Positions 7,273-15,271 are shown, numbered from the stretch's first letter. The stretch is 28,727 nucleotides of DNA from DASXRU01 sp039933315 (GCA_039933315.1 JBDTOI010000038.1:1-28727), one strand, 5' to 3'. The notes: generated from the sequence alone by a model not told the origin. Numbers and translations: made by a program.

Positions 7273-8361
7273 ATGAGACGTGACTACCTGATGAAGATAG
7301 GGTTGAGTACGGCGTCATGCCTGCTCGCCCTGCTGGCGCTTGAGATTGGGTTGCGGCTCTACGGCTTTAATCCTTTTAGAGACGATCGAGGACTTATATT
7401 TCGCCCTTCCAGCTCTCCCGGCCTGAAGTATGAGCTCACCCCCGGGGCCCACAGCAACTTCTCCGGCACAGACATAAGAATCAACTCGCAGGGCTTTCGC
7501 GGCCCGGAACCGTCCAGCACCCGGCCGGCTCAACGGGTCCTTGTATTGGGGGACTCTATTGCCTTCGGAACCGTCCTCCCCTGGGAAGCGACTTTCTCCG
7601 CGCTGCTTCAACAACGTCTGCGTTCCGAGAAACGGGATGTAGAGGTTCTGAACTTTGCCGTGGGCGGTTATGACACTCTTCAGGAAGTAGCACTCCTCGA
7701 GGCTCGGGGTCTGAAATATGAGCCGGATCTGGTGGTGGTAAGTTTTTGTCTTAACGACATAAGCATCGCCAGTGCGAGTTTGGAGCACATTGAGCGAATA
7801 AAGTCTCAACAGAAGAGTCTTCTTCGTAACCTCCGTGTGCCGCAGTTTGTGTTCACCAATATCGAGAAGATACGACTAAAGAGATGGTTGAGTCATATGA
7901 ATCAACCCGAAGTTTTTCACCGTGAGTATGAACATCAGATAGAGGCTATCAATGATAACGAAGTTGAACTGCTCGATTTGCTGAAGAATGCGCCCAGATA
8001 CCCTTCAACTACCTGGTACGGCGACCGAGACCGGATTGGGCGACTCCGCTTTGCGTTTCGCCGCCTGGCCGGCATTTCCCGCGATCATGGCTTTCCAGTA
8101 GTTGTAATGATCGTGCCTCTGCTGCTGCAGGAGGGTGGGCTGTACACCCATCTCACTGCACACCGCATCGTCGCGATGGAAGCGCAGCGGGCGGGCTTTG
8201 ACACTATTGACTTAGCTCCGGCATTTATGAGGGCCGGCATGGGAAACCTGAAATCCGGTTTTGGCGACATTATCCACCCCAACCAGCGCGGGCATGCCAT
8301 CATGGCCGACTTGTTGGCCGACTATATTGCCAGTCATCCGAGACGGGAGCCCCCGAAATGA
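7273..8361 (+). CDS. SGNH/GDSL-family hydrolase, membrane anchored
   Basis: A 362-residue protein with one N-terminal membrane segment (about 8-30) and an outward SGNH domain. Block I is VLGDSIAFG with nucleophile Ser95, block II is NFAVGGYD (Gly131/Gly132), block III is SFCLND (Asn161), and block V is DIIHPN (Asp332, His335), so all catalytic residues are present. Such enzymes remove or transfer acyl groups on polysaccharides or lipids; the substrate here cannot be read. The frame opens at a TTG at 7249 directly after the preceding stop. The ATG at 7273 is preferred, though neither start has a clear ribosome binding site and an ATG at 7291 is possible. It is probably in one operon with the two preceding genes. 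Confidence 0.85.
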   Translation: MRRDYLMKIGLSTASCLLALLALEIGLRLYGFNPFRDDRGLIFRPSSSPGLKYELTPGAHSNFSGTDIRINSQGFRGPEPSSTRPAQRVLVLGDSIAFGTVLPWEATFSALLQQRLRSEKRDVEVLNFAVGGYDTLQEVALLEARGLKYEPDLVVVSFCLNDISIASASLEHIERIKSQQKSLLRNLRVPQFVFTNIEKIRLKRWLSHMNQPEVFHREYEHQIEAINDNEVELLDLLKNAPRYPSTTWYGDRDRIGRLRFAFRRLAGISRDHGFPVVVMIVPLLLQEGGLYTHLTAHRIVAMEAQRAGFDTIDLAPAFMRAGMGNLKSGFGDIIHPNQRGHAIMADLLADYIASHPRREPPK

Positions 8362-8483
8362 ACGGGATCTCTGCTCGCTGGACACTTCTGCAAACCGCGT
8401 GCTACTTTACGAGCGCATTTGAATCTTTAGCGGTTTCCGTCACCTGACGGTCTTACTGCGGTCTGGGAGGGCCATTTTTAGCA

Positions 8484-8753
8484 GTGTCGTTAGCAAAAGA
8501 AGCAAAGGAAAAAATCGTAACCGACTATCGTACCCACGAAGTTGACACGGGATCACCCCAGGTGCAAATCGCACTACTGAGCCAGAGAATCAACGAGCTC
8601 ACCGAGCATTTCAAGATCCACAAAAAGGATAACCACTCGCGCCGCGGGTTGCTGAAAATGGTTTCGCAGCGCCGTAGCATGCTTGATTACCTTAAATCGA
8701 AGGATATTGAGCGCTATCATGAAATCGTTGGCCGCCTTGGCCTGCGCCGTTAG
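8484..8753 (+). CDS. rpsO: 30S ribosomal protein S15
   Basis: An 89-residue protein of the exact family length. It shows the S15 hallmarks: HEVDTGSPQVQIALL, INELTEHFKIHKKDNHSRRGLL and the C-terminal block RRSMLDYLKSKDIERYHEIVGRLGLRR split over two helices. It binds 16S rRNA and helps assemble the small-subunit platform. The start is a GTG at 8484 with GGGAGG 13 bases upstream; there is no suitable ATG. The pairing with pnp downstream is the conserved order in most bacteria, but here 462 bp with palindromes and a strong terminator separate them, so coupling is weaker than usual. Confidence 0.97.
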   Translation: MSLAKEAKEKIVTDYRTHEVDTGSPQVQIALLSQRINELTEHFKIHKKDNHSRRGLLKMVSQRRSMLDYLKSKDIERYHEIVGRLGLRR

Positions 8754-8757
8754 GAAA

Positions 8758-8814
8758 GTGTCACAGACTTTAGTCTGTGACACCCGAGGAAGAAAGCACA
8801 GACTGAAGTCTGCG
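8758..8814. repeat. Palindromic repeat pair (CACAGACT/AGTCTGTG family)
   Basis: A perfect palindrome with 12-base arms (GTGTCACAGACT, two-base loop, then its complement) covers 8758-8783. A second, shorter and imperfect unit of the same core (GCACAGACT..AGTCTGCGC) follows at 8796-8814. The first unit starts four bases after the rpsO stop. It could end or protect the rpsO transcript, but no T run follows. Confidence 0.7.
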
Positions 8815-8952
8815 CCACCCGACGTAAAAAGAACGAGAAACTTCGAATCTCGGTTTTACAAAGCCCGCGTCTATCGAAGAGCTTGAACCGGTGCCGAACG
8901 TGACGGTGCATCCCGGAGACAAGCGGACGCGCGTGCCTTAAGCAAATTCCGC

Positions 8953-8999
8953 AAGGCGGCAAGAGCTCACGGCTGGTGGGTCTTGCCGCCTTCGTTTTT
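8953..8999 (+). terminator. Strong rho-independent terminator before pnp
   Basis: Perfect 11-base arms AAGGCGGCAAG (8953-8963) and CTTGCCGCCTT (8982-8992) are followed by CG and five T residues. It lies 200 bp past rpsO and 12 bases past the end of an orphan reading-frame tail (8828-8941). It may end rpsO transcripts or belong to a gene that has been lost. Between it and pnp (9000-9215) I see only the pnp leader. Confidence 0.8.
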
Positions 9000-9215
9000 G
9001 AAGAAATTTGGCCGGGAATGGCTGACGGAGACGAAAAAGGTCATCACGTTTCCTTTGTCTAACGTCAGTCGCCATGGTCACGAACCAAGCGCGGCGAGTG
9101 AACAAAACACTCAGCAGGGTCAACCCGCCCGCGCGCCTGTTCTTGCAACAGGTACCCAGTTGCCCAAGCGGATTGTCCGCGTCGGGCTCGCATTGTCATA
9201 AGGAGACAAACGAAA

Positions 9216-11354
9216 ATGCCAGTAAGAAAATATTTGAAGGAATCGATTAAGCTGGGTGACAAGGAACTAACGGTGGAAATCGGCCGCGTCGCCAAGCAGG
9301 CCGACGGTTCCGTAGTCATCAGTTATGGCGACACGATGCTGTTGGTAGCCGCCGTGGGCGCGCAAACGCAGCGCGAAGGCATAGACTTCTTCCCCCTCAC
9401 GGTCGAATATCGCGAATCCAATTACGCTGCCGGACGAATTCCCGGTAATTACTTTCGGCGCGAGGGACGTCCCAATGAAAAGGAAGTCCTGACCTGCCGC
9501 CTCATCGACCGCCCCTGCCGTCCACTCTTTGCTGAAGGTTATAAAAACGAGACCCAGGTCATCGCCACGGTTATCTCGGCCGACCAGGAAAACAACCCTG
9601 ACGTCATCGCCATAACCGGGACCTCGTGCGCGCTTTACCTCTCAGACATCCCCTTCATGAACCCAATCGCCGGCGTGCGCATTGGCTTGATAGAAGGTCG
9701 CTACATAGTGAACCCGACTTACGACGAAGTGCGCGATTCGCGTTTGAACCTGATCGTGGCGGGCACCGAAGAAGCCATCGTGATGGTCGAAGCCGGAGCG
9801 GAAGAGGTCTCGGAAGAGATCATGGTGGAAGCGCTGATGCTGGCGCACAAGGAAATTAACCGCCTCTGCCGTTGGCAGAAAGAGTTGTACAAGGCCCTTG
9901 AGGTGAAGAAACGCGAAGTCGTGCCGCCAGTTCTTAATGAAGAGATGCTGGCCGAGATTCAGCGGAACTATGTTGACCGTCTGCGCGCCGCGCTCGATAC
10001 CACTGATAAGGAGAAACGCGCCAGTTATGCGGCGGTGGATGCGCTTAAAAAAGAGGTGGTCGAGTCATATCCCGAAGATCAGCCTGAGATACGCCAGATG
10101 GCCAAGAAGGTTTTTGATCACTTGAAAGAGACGATCTTCCGTGACGATATCCTCAACAACCGACGCCGTCCCGATGGACGACGGTTCGGCGAGATTCGGC
10201 CGATCACGTGCGAAGTTGGCTGGCTGCCGCGGGCCCACGGTTCCGCTCTGTTTACCAGGGGCGAAACGCAGGCGATGGTGACCACGACACTCGGCACCAA
10301 GGAAGACGAGCAGTTCATAGACGATATCGAAAAGGGAGAGGTCAAACGACGTTTCCTGCTCCACTACAATTTCCCCCACTATTCGGTGGGCGAAGTCGGC
10401 CGCTTCGGCTCTTCCAGCCGGCGCGAGATAGGCCACGGCGCCCTGGCGCGCCGCGCTATCGAGGTCGTGTTGCCGGAGGCCACAGAGTTTCCCTACACGA
10501 TTCGCATAGTTTCCGACATCACGGAATCTAACGGATCTTCCTCGATGGCTTCGATTTGCGGGGGCATTCTTTCCCTGATGGACGCCGGTGTGCCGCTGAA
10601 GGCGCCGGTGGCCGGAGTGGCCATGGGGTTGGTGATGGAGGGTCACAAGTACGCGATTCTGACCGATATTGCCGGAGCCGAAGATCACTACGGGGACATG
10701 GACTTCAAAGTAGCGGGCACCCGTGAGGGCATTACGGCGCTGCAAATGGACATCAAGGTGGGCGGGATCAACGCGCAGATAATGGCCGACGCCCTGCAGC
10801 AGGCAAAAAAGGGACGCATACATATCCTGGACGCAATGGATCAGGCTATTAGCGAACCGCGCGAGGCTATGTCGCCCTATGCTCCGCGTATCATTCAGAT
10901 CAAGATTAATCCGGACAAGATCCGCGACGTAATCGGACCAGGCGGTAAAGTGATTCGTGCCCTGGTGGAAGAGACCGGGGCCAAGATTGATGTGGCAGAC
11001 GACGGCACCATCTCGATTGCCACGGCCGACAGCGAAGCAGCCGAGGCGGCAGTGGCTCGCATCCGCGGCATTACGGCGGAAGCTGAAATCGGTCAGACCT
11101 ACGTGGGCACCGTTTCGCGGATAGTCGACTTTGGCGCCTTTGTTGAGATCTTTCCTGGAACCGACGGGCTTTTGCACATCTCCGAGATTGCGGATAGACG
11201 AATAAAAGATGTGCGAGATGAGTTGAGGGAAGGCCAGCAGATCATTGTCAAATGCATCGCCAAGGAAGGGAATAAGATCAAGCTCTCGCGCAAGGCAGTG
11301 CTGCGCGAAGAAGCCAACAAGGCTGAAGCAGCCGGCGGTGTCAACGGCGATTAA
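9216..11354 (+). CDS. pnp: Polyribonucleotide nucleotidyltransferase (PNPase)
   Basis: A 712-residue phosphorolytic 3'-5' exoribonuclease, core of RNA turnover. The first RNase PH-like domain includes FFPLTVEY (58-65) and the family block RIPGNYFRREGRPNEKE, then LIDRPCRPLF. A helical linker follows, then the second, catalytic PH domain with FPHYSVGEVGRFGSSSRREI and SDITESNGSSSMASICGG. A KH domain (about 560-620, GPGGKVIRALVEETGAKI) and an S1 domain (about 625-700, GTVSRIVDFGAFVEIFPG) complete the standard architecture and length. AAGGAG lies ten bases before the ATG. The 215-bp leader may hold the self-regulation site known for pnp in other bacteria, but I cannot define it. A clear terminator follows. 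Confidence 0.98.
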   Translation: MPVRKYLKESIKLGDKELTVEIGRVAKQADGSVVISYGDTMLLVAAVGAQTQREGIDFFPLTVEYRESNYAAGRIPGNYFRREGRPNEKEVLTCRLIDRPCRPLFAEGYKNETQVIATVISADQENNPDVIAITGTSCALYLSDIPFMNPIAGVRIGLIEGRYIVNPTYDEVRDSRLNLIVAGTEEAIVMVEAGAEEVSEEIMVEALMLAHKEINRLCRWQKELYKALEVKKREVVPPVLNEEMLAEIQRNYVDRLRAALDTTDKEKRASYAAVDALKKEVVESYPEDQPEIRQMAKKVFDHLKETIFRDDILNNRRRPDGRRFGEIRPITCEVGWLPRAHGSALFTRGETQAMVTTTLGTKEDEQFIDDIEKGEVKRRFLLHYNFPHYSVGEVGRFGSSSRREIGHGALARRAIEVVLPEATEFPYTIRIVSDITESNGSSSMASICGGILSLMDAGVPLKAPVAGVAMGLVMEGHKYAILTDIAGAEDHYGDMDFKVAGTREGITALQMDIKVGGINAQIMADALQQAKKGRIHILDAMDQAISEPREAMSPYAPRIIQIKINPDKIRDVIGPGGKVIRALVEETGAKIDVADDGTISIATADSEAAEAAVARIRGITAEAEIGQTYVGTVSRIVDFGAFVEIFPGTDGLLHISEIADRRIKDVRDELREGQQIIVKCIAKEGNKIKLSRKAVLREEANKAEAAGGVNGD

Positions 11355-11387
11355 CACCGCACAACGATCTCAAGCTAATAATTAATC

Positions 11388-11425
11388 GGGGGCTTGCGGT
11401 GCGCTGCAAGTCTCCGTTTTTTTTT
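11388..11425 (+). terminator. Rho-independent terminator of pnp
   Basis: Arms GGGGGCTTGC (11388-11397) and GCAAGTCTCC (11406-11415) form a 10-bp stem with two G-U pairs and an 8-base loop, followed by G and nine T residues (11417-11425). It lies 33 bases after the pnp stop. Confidence 0.9.
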
Positions 11426-11452
11426 GCACTTACTCGTCGTCAAATGGCCTGA

Positions 11453-11529
11453 AATGCTGGTTTGAAATTGGAATAGCCTCAGCATTGGCTGTCTCTCTTT
11501 ACCAAATAATAGAGTCGGACAGCATGCTG
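11453..11529. promoter_or_regulatory. Repeated AATGCTG/CAGCATT sites upstream of the PEP-CTERM gene
   Basis: AATGCTG at 11453-11459 faces its inverted copy CAGCATT at 11480-11486, and a perfect ten-base palindrome CAGCATGCTG follows at 11520-11529. All share the half-site CAGCAT, so they may be sites for one regulator. They lie 130-205 bases before the PEP-CTERM start. A chance origin is possible because the half-sites are short. Otherwise the 303-bp gap holds only the pnp terminator. Confidence 0.3.
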
Positions 11530-11657
11530 GACGACCGGGCAATTCGGGAGGCGGGCTTAGTGTCTTTAGCATAACGAGTTCTTTTTGAATCCCGCACACC
11601 GCAATCACAAAATCCGAGAGTTCAGACTGGAAGCTTCAAGGAGGAGCCCCAAACACA

Positions 11658-12278
11658 ATGAGGAATCGAGCTTTTCGGCCATTCGCCGTCACACTCAGCC
11701 TGTTGCTGCTGGCAGCGGTGCCGGCCCAAGCTGGCCCAATACAGTTTGCTGAGGTGGTGCACATCATCGGTGATATGCAGCACGGCACTCAGAGGCAAGA
11801 ACTTCGGCTACGCTCGGTTACTCAGGAGCCCACTACGCCGGTGTCTGACCCCTCGTCGGGTTCGCTGCAAGTCGCGTCGCTTGATTCGACGGCATCGGCA
11901 GGTGCGGTCGAACCGTTGTCGCTGATAGGTGGAACCCAGGTTCCCCAGCAACAAGGGCAGGGTAACGTCGAAGTTATCGAACAGGAGAATGTTGAGGGTA
12001 CAATCTGCGATTGTGGCGAGATTCCCAGCGCGGGTGGTGGATTTCCCAAATGGCCGTTGCTGGCTCTGATTCCACTGATTTGTGTGACTGGCATTTGCAG
12101 CGGCGACAACGACACGCCGACGCCGACGCCGACGCCGACAATCCCCGACACTGCGGTTCCCGAGCCGGCTTCGCTGCTGCTCTTCGGATCGGGTATTACT
12201 GCATTGGCAGCCGGTGTACGCCGCCGCTATGCTAAGCTCAAAGCTGACAGGAATGAGACAACCGTCACGGAGGACTAA
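11658..12278 (+). CDS. PEP-CTERM sorting-domain protein
   Basis: A 206-residue exported protein. The signal peptide (1-25) ends VPAQA. The C-terminal sorting signal is textbook: VPEPAS (167-172), a hydrophobic segment (173-187) and an Arg cluster RRR (188-190), the type processed by an exosortase (EpsH/XrtA) in exopolysaccharide-making bacteria. Two features are unusual. A second hydrophobic stretch with several cysteines (CDCG at 117-120, then WPLLALIPLICVTGIC at 132-147) precedes a Thr-Pro repeat coded by four perfect ACGCCG units. The tail after the Arg cluster is 16 residues, longer than usual. GGAGG-type ribosome binding site before the ATG. The next gene starts four bases after the stop, suggesting one transcript. 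No exosortase gene is in the window. Confidence 0.85.
   Translation: MRNRAFRPFAVTLSLLLLAAVPAQAGPIQFAEVVHIIGDMQHGTQRQELRLRSVTQEPTTPVSDPSSGSLQVASLDSTASAGAVEPLSLIGGTQVPQQQGQGNVEVIEQENVEGTICDCGEIPSAGGGFPKWPLLALIPLICVTGICSGDNDTPTPTPTPTIPDTAVPEPASLLLFGSGITALAAGVRRRYAKLKADRNETTVTED
12114..12137 (+). repeat. Tandem hexanucleotide ACGCCG x4 inside the PEP-CTERM gene
   Basis: Four perfect copies of a six-base unit code for Thr-Pro repeats (residues about 153-160) just before the sorting signal. Because the unit is two codons long, slippage would change spacer length in frame without disrupting the protein. Confidence 0.8.
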
Positions 12279-12282
12279 TCAG

Positions 12283-13326
12283 ATGCGGGAAAACAGAATG
12301 GTTGCCACTCACTCCTATAGCATGCGCACGATGAAGGCCCTTGCCATCCTGGCTGCGCTGTCATTCCTTCTCCTTTATCCGGCGACCAGCGCCGACGCAA
12401 AAAAGAAACCGAATTACGGCGAGATAGAGCTATCGACAAATCCCGGTGGCTTCCCCGTGTTGATCGACGGCAAGCCCTCGGGTGAAACCTCGACCTCAGT
12501 GAGGGTGATACCGCTGGAACCGGGCCGGCACTCGATCGAAGTGCAGATGCCGGGCGGAGCGCGCTGGGTGCGTGAGTTCAACATTGAGGCCGGTCGACGG
12601 CAGTGCGTGGTCCTTAATTATCGTCCGAAGAAAATCGTCATCGAGAAGTCGCCTTGTCCGTATCCCGTTAACGTATCTGCGCCCACGTCAGTGAATGACG
12701 GCGACCTGATTACTTTCGCTTCCGATGTAGCCTATGGTGGTACCTCACCGCTGAATTACACCTGGACCGTCAGCCCCGCTGAAGCCAGGATCGTCAGCGG
12801 CGCCGGTACTCCGACCATTACCGTCGACTCAACCGAGCTGGGTAGCCGCACGGTAACCGCAATCCTCGTGGTAGACGATGGCTCCGGCGATGTGGCTTGC
12901 CGGCAACGCGCACAGGCATCCACGAATGTGGTGCCGCGGCCCAAACCGCCGGTCAACTGCCGGCCGTTTGATCAATTCCAGTCAGTAGCTTTTGACGATG
13001 ACAAGGCCCGTTTCGACAACCTGGCCATCGAATTACAGAGCGCTCCTGACGACCAGGCTTACGTCTTTGTCTATGCCGGCAGCCGCAGCCGCCCCGGGCA
13101 AGCCGATCGTCTGGGACAAAGGGCAATGGATTATCTGGTCAACCAGCGGGGTCTGGATGGTCGCCGGGTCACGATTGTGAACGGTGGCTATCGCGAGACG
13201 GATTACATTGAAATCTGGATCTGTCCCGTCGGCGCTCAGCCGCCGCAACCAACGCCAACGGTGCAACCCAGCGATGTCAGGCCACCGGAGCCAGCGCGCC
13301 CGCGCCCGCGGCGCCGGCGTGGATAG
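12283..13326 (+). CDS. Exported protein with PEGA, Ig-like and OmpA-like regions
   Basis: A 347-residue protein. A signal peptide covers about 1-38 (hydrophobic core ALAILAALSFLLLY, cleavage near TSADA). Residues 45-115 form a PEGA-like surface domain (GEIELSTNPGGFPVLIDGK, then PGRHSIEV). Residues 126-212 look like an Ig/PKD-type fold (GDLITFASDV, YTWTVSP, VDSTELG). Residues 224-315 resemble a divergent OmpA-like domain (DRLGQRAMDYLVNQRGLDGRR is its helix-loop pattern), which could hold peptidoglycan. The C-terminus is Pro/Arg-rich and ends RPRRRRG. The ATG at 12283 has GGAGG nine bases upstream, overlapping the end of the PEP-CTERM gene four bases before; a longer open frame from 12214 has no such site. 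Domain names for the middle and C-terminal parts are fold-level guesses. Confidence 0.75.
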   Translation: MRENRMVATHSYSMRTMKALAILAALSFLLLYPATSADAKKKPNYGEIELSTNPGGFPVLIDGKPSGETSTSVRVIPLEPGRHSIEVQMPGGARWVREFNIEAGRRQCVVLNYRPKKIVIEKSPCPYPVNVSAPTSVNDGDLITFASDVAYGGTSPLNYTWTVSPAEARIVSGAGTPTITVDSTELGSRTVTAILVVDDGSGDVACRQRAQASTNVVPRPKPPVNCRPFDQFQSVAFDDDKARFDNLAIELQSAPDDQAYVFVYAGSRSRPGQADRLGQRAMDYLVNQRGLDGRRVTIVNGGYRETDYIEIWICPVGAQPPQPTPTVQPSDVRPPEPARPRPRRRRG

Positions 13327-13338
13327 AATCCACAGTTC

Positions 13339-13420
13339 GGGTGACAAGCGACGAGTTCCAGACAACCAAAGGTTTTAGTGTTACCACGTTGTCTGTACCT
13401 CCTACTCGCCCTTGTCACCC
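13339..13420. repeat. 82-base two-step hairpin upstream of the small membrane protein
   Basis: Outer arms GGGTGACAAG (13339-13348) and CTTGTCACCC (13411-13420) are perfect inverted copies. Inner arms CAGACAAC (13359-13366) and GTTGTCTG (13388-13395) nest inside them. It lies 13 bp after the PEGA gene and 94 bp before the small gene. It could be a transcript-end or leader structure or another MITE family. No T run follows. Confidence 0.6.
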
Positions 13421-13513
13421 GCTCTTGTTTCTGTAACAATCCCCTCGACAACCCCCCTGAACTTAACTGCAGTAACTATCCGTTCTTAGAACTCTTGAAG
13501 GAGGGTCAATCCA

Positions 13514-13672
13514 ATGGGTGAAGACGGCGGAGGAGGCGGCAGTACCGGCGTAGTGGCGGTACTGGTGATCTTTGTGATCATAATCGTCGCTTTGTTTTTG
13601 GTATTCGGGAGGGGTTTACTTGGTGGGGGAACTAAGAAGATTGACGTGAACGTGACGACCCCGGCGAAATAG
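13514..13672 (+). CDS. 52-residue single-pass membrane protein
   Basis: A short gene with a strong ribosome binding site (GAAGGAGGG about eight bases before the ATG). The N-terminus is Gly-rich (GEDGGGGGSTG), residues about 12-31 form one very hydrophobic membrane segment (VVAVLVIFVIIIVALFLVFG), and a short tail ends GGGTKKIDVNVTTPAK. The clean start, membrane segment and terminator 28 bases after the stop argue that it is real. I recall similar tiny Gly-rich proteins with a C-terminal KKIDVNV-type ending in other bacteria, but no function. It stands alone between the envelope-protein pair and glycyl-tRNA synthetase. Confidence 0.75.
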   Translation: MGEDGGGGGSTGVVAVLVIFVIIIVALFLVFGRGLLGGGTKKIDVNVTTPAK

Positions 13673-13699
13673 TTTTCGCAACTAAGAAGGTTTAAGCGA

Positions 13700-13734
13700 A
13701 GAGAGGAGCGCGGTGATCGTGCTCCTCTCTTTTT
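13700..13734 (+). terminator. Rho-independent terminator of the small membrane protein gene
   Basis: Perfect ten-base arms AGAGAGGAGC (13700-13709) and GCTCCTCTCT (13721-13730), running into TTTTT. Confidence 0.88.
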
Positions 13735-13740
13735 AGATCA

Positions 13741-13769
13741 ATAGGTCCTATAGGTCGAATAGGACCTAT
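13741..13769. repeat. Palindromic repeat ATAGGTCCTAT
   Basis: Perfect 11-base arms ATAGGTCCTAT (13741-13751) and ATAGGACCTAT (13759-13769) with a seven-base spacer that repeats the unit AGGTC. It lies right after the terminator and before glyS. Its internal repetition of TATAGGTC suggests a REP-type unit rather than a regulator site. Confidence 0.65.
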
Positions 13770-13835
13770 CTCGCTTTGTCTGATCGTGTCTTACCATTTA
13801 CTATCTATCAATCCCATTACGAGGTCACTAACAAC

Positions 13836-15215
13836 GTGCCAGCGCCTAACATTGAAACCATAGTCTCGCTCGCCAAGCGGCGCGGGTTTGTTTATCCCTC
13901 TTCCGAGATCTATGGCGGGCTGGGCAGCTCCTGGGACTACGGCCCCCTGGGCGTCGAACTATGTAACAACGTCCGCAGCGCCTGGTGGCGCTGGATGGTC
14001 CATGAGCGCGATGACATCGAGGGACTTGATTCCTCGATAATTCTGAATCGACTGGTGTGGAAATACTCGGGGCACGAAGACACCTTCAGTGATCCGCTGG
14101 TTGATTGCCGCGAGTGCAATACTCGCCTGCGGGCGGACAAATTGGAGGACGGCAAATGTCCTAACTGCGGCTCAAAGGATCTGACGGATCCTCGCCCCTT
14201 CAATCTAATGTTTAAGACGCACGTCGGGGCCACCGCCGAGGACGATCCGAATGCGCTGGTTTACCTTCGGCCCGAGACCGCGCAAGGCATCTTCATAAAC
14301 TTTCTGCACGTGCTGACTACCAGCCGTCGCAAGCTGCCGTTCGGGATCGCGCAGATCGGGAAATCCTTTCGTAACGAAGTAACGCCCGGCAACTTCATCT
14401 TTCGCACGCGCGAGTTTGAGCAGATGGAGATGGAATATTTCGTCCGGCCTGGTGAGGACGAAAAGGTGCATCAGGAGTGGATTGATGCCTGCCAGCAATG
14501 GTTCATCGATTTAGGGATAGCGCGCGAAAACCTGCGACTGTACGAACAGCCCAAGGCAGAGTTGGCCCACTATGCCAAGCGCACGGTCGATATTCAGTAC
14601 CGGTTTTTCCCGGAGCGCACTGAAGAGGAAAAGCACTGGGACGAATTAATGGGCATTGCGAACCGCACAGACTTTGATCTGCGTACGCATTCGAAAAAGC
14701 CGGAGCACGCGGAAGGCAAACGGATCAACCCGGATACGACCGAGGACCTGTCCTACTTCGACGAGGCGACCAAAGAACGCTTCTACCCTTACGTGATTGA
14801 GCCGGCGGCGGGCGTGAATCGCACTGTGCTGGCGTTACTGATGGATGCTTACTCGGAAAAGACCACCGAAAAAGGCGAGACGCGCGTCATTCTCAAGCTG
14901 AAGCCTTCGATGGCCCCGATCAAAGCGGCGGTTTTGCCTCTGGCCAAGAACAAACCTGAGATTGTCGGCATGGCCAAAGCGATCAAGCGATCGTTGCAGC
15001 CTTTGTTGCGCGCTGTTTACGACGACACCGGCGGCATCGGCAAGCTGTACGCGCGGCAGGATGAAATAGGTACGCCCTTCTGCATTACGGTGGACCATCA
15101 GTCACTGGAAGACGAAGCCGTCACCGTGCGTGATCGGGACACATGGGAGCAGGAACGCGTAAAGGTGGCGGACCTGCCGGGACATTTGCAACAGAGGCTA
15201 GGGGCCAGGGGCTAG
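13836..15215 (+). CDS. glyS: Glycine--tRNA ligase, dimeric type
   Basis: A 459-residue class II synthetase that charges tRNA-Gly. The N-terminal block IETIVSLAKRRGFVYPSSEI followed by YGGLGSSWDYGPLGVEL is diagnostic for the alpha2 type. A zinc-ribbon pair CRECN/CPNCG lies at 91-94 and 108-111. Motif 2 FRNE is at 178-181, followed by TREFEQMEMEYF. The anticodon-binding domain closes the protein (VTVRDRDTWEQERVKVADLP). The open frame extends to a TTG at 13776, right next to a palindromic repeat. The GTG at 13836 fits the family N-terminus and has GAGGT 12 bases upstream. The last residues (RLGARG) and the stop codon are encoded by the inverted repeat at 15195-15266, so the natural C-terminus has been replaced. 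Confidence 0.95.
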   Translation: MPAPNIETIVSLAKRRGFVYPSSEIYGGLGSSWDYGPLGVELCNNVRSAWWRWMVHERDDIEGLDSSIILNRLVWKYSGHEDTFSDPLVDCRECNTRLRADKLEDGKCPNCGSKDLTDPRPFNLMFKTHVGATAEDDPNALVYLRPETAQGIFINFLHVLTTSRRKLPFGIAQIGKSFRNEVTPGNFIFRTREFEQMEMEYFVRPGEDEKVHQEWIDACQQWFIDLGIARENLRLYEQPKAELAHYAKRTVDIQYRFFPERTEEEKHWDELMGIANRTDFDLRTHSKKPEHAEGKRINPDTTEDLSYFDEATKERFYPYVIEPAAGVNRTVLALLMDAYSEKTTEKGETRVILKLKPSMAPIKAAVLPLAKNKPEIVGMAKAIKRSLQPLLRAVYDDTGGIGKLYARQDEIGTPFCITVDHQSLEDEAVTVRDRDTWEQERVKVADLPGHLQQRLGARG

Positions 15216-15266
15216 TAAGAGCTTAGGCAAAGCTCTAGTCTCTAGCCCCTAGTCTCTAGTCTCTCA
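15195..15266. repeat. Inverted-repeat element, CTAGGGGCTAG family
   Basis: The left arm (15195-15225, inside and just past the end of glyS) contains CTAGGGGC and GGGGCTAG and ends in GAGCTT. The right arm (15232-15266) is the inverted copy, AAGCTC followed by repeated CTAGTCTCTAGCCCCTAG units. Together they form a long hairpin with a short loop. The element supplies the glyS stop codon and ends about six bases before the next start codon, leaving that gene without a visible ribosome binding site. Confidence 0.7.
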
Positions 15267-15271
15267 AAAGT

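Noticed and set aside
10065..11357. A 430-codon open frame antisense to pnp
   Set aside because: It lies wholly inside the strongly coding pnp gene, has no family features, and is explained by the codon bias of the plus strand.
11471..11486. A sigma54 (-24/-12) promoter before the PEP-CTERM gene
   Set aside because: TGGAATAGCCTCAGCA has GG and GC at the right distance but lacks the rest of the consensus.
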